10,922 bases of DNA from positions 1-10,922 of the forward strand of contig CAAGBE010000067.1 in NCBI GenBank assembly GCA_900768005.1. The letters are read 5' to 3'. The notes beneath the pieces are model-generated. The model worked only from the letters and a program-made list of their open reading frames with translations, searched no databases and had not been told where the DNA came from. The position numbers and the translations under genes were made by a program. Shown one piece after another: positions 6,349 to 10,922 of this stretch (positions are counted from its first letter, which is position 1; each line of letters begins with the position of its first letter). This DNA comes from Clostridia bacterium. GTDB taxonomy: Bacteria; Bacillota; Clostridia; UMGS1883.

Positions 6349-8526
6349 TTAATCACACCTTTGAAGTTTTGCGTAAAGACCGAGAAGATTCTTGGTACCT
6401 ACGCTTTCAAATGCTATTTCGTAATGTATGTCATTTCCCACGGGAGTTGCATCAATTATTATTCCACGTCCGAATTTCTTGTGAGTTACAGTATCGCCCG
6501 GGCGGAAGGTTTCACCGCTTGGTTTAGGAATTGAAGTTTTCGTAAACAATGAATTTTCAGGCACTTTATTAAAGGAGAATTTTTCTTCCTTCGGGAACCA
6601 ACTGTCATTTACCTTTGGAGTGTTATCCGTCACGTCAAGAAGCTCATTCGGAATCTCGTCAAGGAACCTTGAGGGCTTGTAGGGTGATGTCTTACCGTAG
6701 AGCATTCTGCTGTTTGCGGTTGTAATATGAAGCATTTCCTGTGCACGGGTAATACCTACATAACAAAGTCTTCTCTCCTCTTCAAGCTCCTCGCTGCTGT
6801 AACAGCTTGCCATATTGGGGAATATTCCCTCGTCAAAGCTGCAGAGGAAAACTATTGGAAATTCAAGTCCCTTTGCCGCGTGCATTGTCATAAAAATTGC
6901 GGCATCAAGCTCCTCATCATAGTTATCTATGTCACTTATAAGCGCCAGATTATCCATATAATCCTGAAATGTGGCTTCTTCGTTGCTATCCTCGTAATTT
7001 GCGGCACCGTTTATAAGCTCGTACACGTTATCTGTACGCTCTTCCCCTTTTTCGTCTGTTTCAAGGAATTTGCGATACCCTGTTTTTTCAAACGCTTCGT
7101 TAACAAGGTCTGAAATTTTGTTTTCCTTTTCAAAATCACAAAGATAAGCAATTGTGTCGTAAAACTCAGCAACGGAGTTTCCAAAGCCGTCACGGTGGTT
7201 TTCAATTGCCTTAAGCATACTGCAGTTTTCACGCTGTGCCGCTGCAGAAATTTTGTCAAGAGTTACCTTACCAATTTTTCTCGACGGTGTATTTATAATA
7301 CGCTTTAAGCTTATATCGTCGTCGTTATTTTTTATAAGACGGAGATATGCAATCATATCACGGATTTCTTTTCTGTCATAGAATCGAAGTCCCGACAAAA
7401 CCCTGTACGGAATTGCCTTTCGCATAAAAACTTCTTCAAGAACACGTGATGTTGCATTAGCTCTGTAAAGCACCGCCATATCGTTATAGCTGTAACCGTC
7501 ACGGGAAAGCTCGGACATTGTTTCAGCTATGTAGGAAGCTTCGTCGTGTTCATTCTGTGCCTTGTAAACAGAAATCTTATTACCTTTTCCTTTGTCTGTC
7601 CAAAGTTTCTTCCCTTTTCTGCCATAGTTGTTTTTAATAACATTGTTTGCGGCATCAAGAATGTTTTCCGTTGAACGGTAATTCTGTTCAAGACGGATTG
7701 TTTTTGTTTCGGGAAATGCCTTTTCAAAGTCAAGGATGTTTGTAATGTCCGCACCGCGGAATTTGTATATACTCTGGTCGTCGTCACCCACAACACAAAG
7801 GTTGCGGTGCTCTCCTGCCAGATGAATTATTAGCTCATTCTGTGCCTTGTTGGTGTCCTGATACTCATCAACAAGGATATATTTAAATTTGTTTCTGTAA
7901 AATTCAAGTACGTCCTCATTTTCCTGAAAAAGCTTTACTGTCAGCATAATGAGGTCGTCAAAGTCAAGGTCATTTGCCGTTTTAAGCTTCTGCTGGTACA
8001 GAGCATAGACCTTTGCAATCTGCTTTTTTCTGTAATCGTCCGCAAAGTCAAGCATATACTCCGCAGGTGTTATAAGATTATCCTTGGCAAAGGAAATTTC
8101 ACTCATTACACTTCTGGGCGGAAGCTGTTTTTCTTCAAGCCCGAGTTCTTTTAAACATTCCTTAACCAAAGATTTCTGGTCGTCTGTATCAATTATATTA
8201 AATCTTGTGTTGTAGCCAAGACGGTCAATATCACGGCGTAAAATACGCACACAAGCTGAGTGAAATGTTCTCACCCACATATCGTTTGCATCGGCACCTA
8301 CAAGCTTTTCCACTCGGTCAAGCATTTCGCGTGCCGCCTTATTTGTAAATGTAATTGCAAGGATGTTCCACGGGGATATTCCCTTTTCGTGTATCATATA
8401 AGCAATGCGGTGGGTAAGCACTCTTGTCTTACCGCTGCCCGCACCTGCCAATACCAGAAGAGGACCGTTGATATACTCAACGGCCTCTCTCTGCTCACTA
8501 TTTAACTTATTTAAAAGTTCATTCAT
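6349..8526 (-). CDS. pcrA: UvrD/PcrA-type superfamily 1 DNA helicase
   Basis: A 725-residue 3'-5' helicase that in Firmicutes acts in nucleotide excision repair, removal of RecA filaments, and conflicts with RNA polymerase. Motifs in order are the Q motif LNSEQREAV (8-16), Walker A AGAGSGKT (27-34), Ia TFTNKAAREM (59-68), TFHSACVRILR (87-97), Walker B VDEYQDTN (219-226), III VGDDDQSIYKFRGAD (246-260), IV LEQNYRST, V TMHAAKGLEFPIVFL and VI RRLCYVGITRAQ. The last 50 or so residues (FRPGDTVTHKKFGRG onward) match the PcrA C-terminal Tudor-like domain that contacts RNA polymerase, which favours PcrA over Rep. Length is close to B. subtilis PcrA. Start ATG at 8526 follows AAAGGGG with a 10-base spacer; that SD could pair with CCCC just upstream. 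It lies 23 bases after the transketolase C-subunit gene and 2 bases before the methyltransferase gene. Confidence 0.96.
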   Translation of the reverse strand: MNELLNKLNSEQREAVEYINGPLLVLAGAGSGKTRVLTHRIAYMIHEKGISPWNILAITFTNKAAREMLDRVEKLVGADANDMWVRTFHSACVRILRRDIDRLGYNTRFNIIDTDDQKSLVKECLKELGLEEKQLPPRSVMSEISFAKDNLITPAEYMLDFADDYRKKQIAKVYALYQQKLKTANDLDFDDLIMLTVKLFQENEDVLEFYRNKFKYILVDEYQDTNKAQNELIIHLAGEHRNLCVVGDDDQSIYKFRGADITNILDFEKAFPETKTIRLEQNYRSTENILDAANNVIKNNYGRKGKKLWTDKGKGNKISVYKAQNEHDEASYIAETMSELSRDGYSYNDMAVLYRANATSRVLEEVFMRKAIPYRVLSGLRFYDRKEIRDMIAYLRLIKNNDDDISLKRIINTPSRKIGKVTLDKISAAAQRENCSMLKAIENHRDGFGNSVAEFYDTIAYLCDFEKENKISDLVNEAFEKTGYRKFLETDEKGEERTDNVYELINGAANYEDSNEEATFQDYMDNLALISDIDNYDEELDAAIFMTMHAAKGLEFPIVFLCSFDEGIFPNMASCYSSEELEEERRLCYVGITRAQEMLHITTANSRMLYGKTSPYKPSRFLDEIPNELLDVTDNTPKVNDSWFPKEEKFSFNKVPENSLFTKTSIPKPSGETFRPGDTVTHKKFGRGIIIDATPVGNDIHYEIAFESVGTKNLLGLYAKLQRCD

Positions 8527-8536
8527 AGGTGTAATT

Positions 8537-8547
8537 CCCCTTTGGGG
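8537..8547 (-). promoter_or_regulatory. Small hairpin overlapping the pcrA Shine-Dalgarno
   Basis: On the - strand CCCC-AAA-GGGG forms a 4 bp, 3-base-loop hairpin in which the GGGG is the core of the pcrA ribosome binding site. If it folds in mRNA it would lower pcrA translation relative to the abundant transketolase just upstream, unless ribosomes finishing that gene (stop at 8550-8552) melt it. The structure is short, so this is only a suggestion. Confidence 0.3.
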
Positions 8548-8549
8548 TC

Positions 8550-9497
8550 TTATTTTTTAAGGCTGATTGCCTTTTTCACGTTTTCTGCAATATTTTCTGC
8601 AGAAAGTCTGTATTCCTTAAGAAGTTCGTAGGGCTTACCGCTCTTACCGAATACGTCCTGAGTACCTACACGAAGCATAGGAACGGGACATTCTTCGCAA
8701 AGAACTTCTGCAACCGCACTACCAAGACCGCAATTTACATTGTGCTCTTCAGCAGTAACAATTGCGCCTGTTGTCTGTGCAGCCTTCTTAATGATTTCTC
8801 TGTCAATGGGCTTAATTGTGTGGATATTTACAACAGCTGCATCGATACCGTCTGCCTTAAGAAGCTCACGTGCTTCAAGAGCGTAGGGAACCATAAGACC
8901 TGTTGCAATGATTGTAGCGTCTGTGCCTTCTTCAAGCTGAACTCCCTTGCCGATTTCAAACTCGTATGTATTTTCATCATAAATCTGAGGAACGGGAAGT
9001 CTGCCGAAACGAAGATATACAGGACCCTCGTACTTAACTGCCGCTTCAACAGCTGCCATAGCTTCTACGTGGTCAGCGGGGTTAATGATAATCATACCGG
9101 GGATTGTACGCATAATACCCATATCCTCAAGACACTGATGTGTAGCACCGTCTTCACCAACGGAGATACCTGCGTGTGTAGCACCAATTTTTACATTGAG
9201 GTGAGGATAACCGATAGAGTTACGAATCTGCTCAAATGCACGACCTGCCGCAAACATTGCAAAGGAGCTTGCAAATACAATCTTACCAGTTGTTGCAAGA
9301 CCTGCTGCTGTGGAGAGCATATTACCCTCGGCAATACCTGTGTTTATAAATCTTTCGGGGAACTTTTTCTTGAAAGTATCAGTCTTTGTTGATTTGGAAA
9401 GGTCTGCATCCATAACAACAATATCATATTTTTCACCAAGCTCAGCGAGAGCCATACCGTAGCTTTCGCGAGTTGCTTTCTTATCACCAATAGCCAT
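8550..9497 (-). CDS. tkt: Transketolase, C-terminal subunit (split enzyme)
   Basis: This 315-residue protein carries the pyrimidine-binding and C-terminal domains of transketolase, which moves two-carbon ketol units between sugar phosphates in the non-oxidative pentose phosphate pathway. The invariant glutamate that activates thiamine diphosphate is E57 in NTGIAEGNM. Other family marks are FASSFAMFAAGRAFEQIR, the GATHAGISVGEDGATHQ loop, and the C-terminal block beginning TAEEHNVNCGLGSAVAEV. It must pair with the N-terminal subunit encoded just upstream, 26 bases away, to form the active site. Such split transketolases are common in Clostridia and archaea. The start ATG at 9497 has AAAGGA about 11 bases upstream. 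Codon use is strongly AAG-biased for lysine, as expected for a well expressed enzyme. Related split enzymes (DXS-like or special-sugar transketolases) are less likely, since all general transketolase marks are present. Confidence 0.95.
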   Translation of the reverse strand: MAIGDKKATRESYGMALAELGEKYDIVVMDADLSKSTKTDTFKKKFPERFINTGIAEGNMLSTAAGLATTGKIVFASSFAMFAAGRAFEQIRNSIGYPHLNVKIGATHAGISVGEDGATHQCLEDMGIMRTIPGMIIINPADHVEAMAAVEAAVKYEGPVYLRFGRLPVPQIYDENTYEFEIGKGVQLEEGTDATIIATGLMVPYALEARELLKADGIDAAVVNIHTIKPIDREIIKKAAQTTGAIVTAEEHNVNCGLGSAVAEVLCEECPVPMLRVGTQDVFGKSGKPYELLKEYRLSAENIAENVKKAISLKK

Positions 9498-9523
9498 AAT
9501 TCACACTTTCCTTTCGTATTCTA

Positions 9524-10357
9524 TTATTCAGCTTCAATCTCTGCGATTGCTGCATCAAGCTCACTGATAGCCTGCTCAAACTGTTCCTTGTTGGGAGCAG
9601 CACCGTGCCAGCCTGCCTGATTTTCCATAAAGGAAACGCCCTTACCCTTAACGCACTTAGCAATAATGATGGTGGGCTTACCCTCTACCTTGTGAGCTTC
9701 ATCAATTGCATTTCGGATCTGGTCGTAGTCGTGACCGTCAATTGTGATTACATTCCAGTTGAATGCTTCGAACTTCTTGTCGATAGGAGTGGAGTTCATA
9801 ACCTCACGAATATCACCGTCAATCTGAAGACCGTTGAAGTCAACAAATGCTACAAGATTGTCAAGCTTGTAATGAGCTGCAAACATAGCTGCCTCCCAAA
9901 CCTGACCTTCTTCAATTTCGCCATCGCCGAGGATTGTGTAAACCTTGTAATCCTTGTTATCAAGTTTTGCAGAAAGTGCCATACCGTTTGCAGCTGAGAT
10001 TCCCTGACCGAGAGAGCCTGTTGACATATCAACACCGGGAACGCCCTTCATATCGGGATGTCCCTGAAGAATACTGTCTGCCTGACGGAATGTTGTGCAA
10101 AGCTCTGTGGGGAAAAATCCGCGTTCTGCAAGAGTTCCGTAAAGGATGGGTGCACAGTGACCCTTGGAAAGAACAAATCTGTCACGGTCAGCCATCTTGG
10201 GATTCTGGGGGTCTATGTTCATTTTTTCAAAGTAAAGCACTGACAAAATGTCTGCTATTGAAAGGCTTCCGCCGGGATGTCCCGAAGCGGCATTGTAAAT
10301 ACCTGTAATAGCATGTTTTCTTGCCTTGTAGGCATGAAGTTTAGTGGAATTTTTCAT
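9524..10357 (-). CDS. tkt: Transketolase, N-terminal (thiamine diphosphate-binding) subunit
   Basis: A 277-residue protein equal to the first domain of transketolase, which binds the diphosphate and magnesium end of thiamine diphosphate. It shows SGHPGGS (25-31, H27), KGH (65-67), GHPD (99-102), the STGSLGQG turn (112-119), and the ThDP motif starting GDGEIEEGQ at 144 and closing with N175 in DFNGLQIDG. The open frame reaches a GTG four codons upstream (10369), but that GTG is part of the SD itself (AGGAG, 10373-10369). The ATG at 10357, 11 bases downstream, is therefore chosen. The gene follows mrnC by 29 bases and precedes the C-terminal subunit by 26. The paired subunits should form a heteromeric cytosolic enzyme. 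In B. subtilis mrnC is instead followed by rlmB, so the transketolase pair is an unlike neighbour here. Confidence 0.95.
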   Translation of the reverse strand: MKNSTKLHAYKARKHAITGIYNAASGHPGGSLSIADILSVLYFEKMNIDPQNPKMADRDRFVLSKGHCAPILYGTLAERGFFPTELCTTFRQADSILQGHPDMKGVPGVDMSTGSLGQGISAANGMALSAKLDNKDYKVYTILGDGEIEEGQVWEAAMFAAHYKLDNLVAFVDFNGLQIDGDIREVMNSTPIDKKFEAFNWNVITIDGHDYDQIRNAIDEAHKVEGKPTIIIAKCVKGKGVSFMENQAGWHGAAPNKEQFEQAISELDAAIAEIEAE

Positions 10358-10368
10358 TGTTACTATCA

Positions 10369-10373
10369 CTCCT
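10369..10373 (-). promoter_or_regulatory. Shine-Dalgarno that fixes the transketolase N-subunit start
   Basis: AGGAG reads on the - strand from 10373 to 10369, 11 bases before the ATG at 10357. It overlaps the alternative GTG at 10369, which therefore cannot be served by it. This decides the start in favour of the ATG. Confidence 0.7.
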
Positions 10374-10386
10374 ATGTAAAATTTAA

Positions 10387-10782
10387 TTATTTGACTGCAT
10401 TATATGCAATTTCAAGAAGATACGAGAGTCTCTCGTCTTCTCCTGCAAGGTAAAGGTAGCCGACAAGGGTCTCAAAACCCGTTGCCATACGGTACTCGGT
10501 AACATCAGCATTCTTTGGGGTGGTGTTACTTTTTGCATTTCTGCCCCATTTTAAAACACGCATCTCGTCCTCGGTAAGGAATTCTTCAAGGGCATATGCA
10601 CTGACTGACTGTGAATGTGCCTTGACAAAGCTGACCGATTCCTTATGCATTTCGGTAACATGGCGGTTACCTTTAGACAGAACCTTTGTTCTTATAAAAA
10701 GGTCATACACCGTGTCCCCAATATAGGCAAGTGCGAGGGGGCTGTATTCTCTGGGATTAAGTCCATCTGCCGTAAAAAGCAT
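10387..10782 (-). CDS. mrnC: Mini-ribonuclease III (MrnC)
   Basis: This 131-residue protein is a dimeric RNase III-like nuclease without a double-stranded RNA-binding domain. In B. subtilis it matures the ends of 23S rRNA. The catalytic helix is LALAYIGDTVYDLFIR with D23, the residue equivalent to the B. subtilis catalytic aspartate. The second metal-site segment is EYRMATGFETLVGYLYL with E104. The family block GRNAKSNTTPKNADVTEYR (80-98) is intact. Length is typical. The start ATG at 10782 has GGGAG 7 bases upstream. It follows cysS by 12 bases, matching the conserved cysS-mrnC pair of Firmicutes, and is followed by transketolase, not by rlmB. Coding bases near its 3' end can form a stable hairpin (10415-10441). 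Confidence 0.95.
   Translation of the reverse strand: MLFTADGLNPREYSPLALAYIGDTVYDLFIRTKVLSKGNRHVTEMHKESVSFVKAHSQSVSAYALEEFLTEDEMRVLKWGRNAKSNTTPKNADVTEYRMATGFETLVGYLYLAGEDERLSYLLEIAYNAVK
10399..10404 (-). promoter_or_regulatory. Possible -10 element of an internal promoter before transketolase
   Basis: TATAAT reads on the - strand at 10404-10399, about 42 bases before the transketolase N-subunit ATG and inside the last codons of mrnC. No convincing -35 hexamer is found 16-18 bases upstream (the best is TCTCGT), and the preceding bases are not a full extended -10. It lies within a short inverted repeat (TGCAT/ATGCA). The case rests on the perfect -10 match and on the more biased codon use of the downstream genes. 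Confidence 0.22.
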
Positions 10783-10794
10783 ATCTTTTCTCCC

Positions 10795-10922
10795 TTACTT
10801 CTCGTATTTCCATTTTACTCCGTCGGGAGTATCTTCAAGAACGATTCCGCGTGCCTTAAGGTCATCACGGATTTTATCGGCAAGTGCCCAGTTCTTATCT
10901 TTTCTTGCCTGAGTTCTTTCAG
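10795..10922 (-). CDS. cysS: Cysteinyl-tRNA synthetase, C-terminal end (partial)
   Basis: Only the last 41 codons are inside the window; the 5' part lies past the right edge. The - strand translation begins with ERTQARKDKNWALADKIRD, continues DLKARGIVLEDTPDG, and ends VKWKYEK before TAA at 10797-10795. This is the typical CysS C-terminus: R..AR..KDW..AD.IRD.L...GI.LEDT..G..W. CysS charges tRNA-Cys with cysteine in the cytosol; the catalytic HIGH and KMSKS motifs would be outside the window. The stop is 12 bases before mrnC, whose SD begins just after it, so the two are likely co-transcribed. The partner assignment is strengthened by the known cysS-mrnC linkage. Confidence 0.93.
   Translation of the reverse strand, partial: ERTQARKDKNWALADKIRDDLKARGIVLEDTPDGVKWKYEK

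Noticed and set aside
7527..7796. Second-frame - strand open frame of 89 codons inside pcrA
   Set aside because: It is an out-of-frame shadow of the helicase gene, which covers the same bases with conserved motifs.
8742..9392. A 216-codon, cysteine-rich open frame on the + strand
   Set aside because: It lies wholly antisense to the transketolase C-subunit gene, has no family motifs, no clear SD, and its composition follows from reading the reverse of biased codons.
10358..10369. GTG at 10369 as transketolase N-subunit start
   Set aside because: The GTG overlaps the only good SD (AGGAG), so that SD can only serve the ATG at 10357.
1..10922. Mobile elements, CRISPR arrays, defence genes, tRNA or rRNA genes, riboswitches
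   Set aside because: I scanned for transposase-like proteins, direct repeats with regular spacing, tRNA-like cloverleaf sequence and long structured leaders and saw none. Nearly all of the window is accounted for by core genes.

Overview
The window is a compact stretch of bacterial housekeeping chromosome, most likely from an anaerobic Clostridia member, possibly Oscillospirales/Ruminococcaceae. The clade is inferred from several traits: an IspH fused to ribosomal protein S1 domains, Mini-RNase III next to cysS, a transketolase split into two genes, a PcrA-type helicase, strong AGGAG-type ribosome binding sites, and moderate GC. I see no mobile element, CRISPR array, rRNA or tRNA. No gap between genes exceeds about 45 bases.

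Layout. At the left edge (1-1113, + strand) lies the C-terminal half of the RecG branch-migration helicase. It ends in a perfect 30-base palindrome (1113-1142) that looks like a bidirectional terminator. Everything else is on the - strand and converges on that terminator. In transcription order, right to left: the 3' end of cysS (cysteinyl-tRNA synthetase), mrnC (23S rRNA maturation), transketolase N-terminal and C-terminal subunits, pcrA/uvrD helicase, a class I SAM-dependent methyltransferase of unknown substrate, a BaiN/YhiN-type (HI0933-like) flavoprotein, cmk (CMP kinase), plsC (phosphatidic acid synthesis), and the ispH-S1 fusion. Spacings run from -8 to about +29 bases. Three junctions overlap (flavoprotein/cmk ATGA, cmk/plsC ATGA, plsC/ispH 8 bases), so the last four genes look translationally coupled. 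The whole string could be one operon with internal promoters.

How the genes fit together. The set covers tRNA charging, rRNA processing, the non-oxidative pentose phosphate pathway, DNA repair, pyrimidine nucleotide supply, phospholipid synthesis, isoprenoid precursor synthesis and translation. It reads as growth-linked housekeeping, not a specialised system. The cmk-plsC-ispH/S1 order extends the cmk-rpsA linkage known in many bacteria.

I found no clearly new system. The most interesting signal is inside the ispH-S1 fusion. A strong AAGGAGG motif precedes an in-frame ATG (codon 278) exactly at the domain junction. By hand count, lysine and isoleucine codon use changes sharply at the same point. 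Together these suggest the S1 half may also be made as a free protein of about 389 residues.
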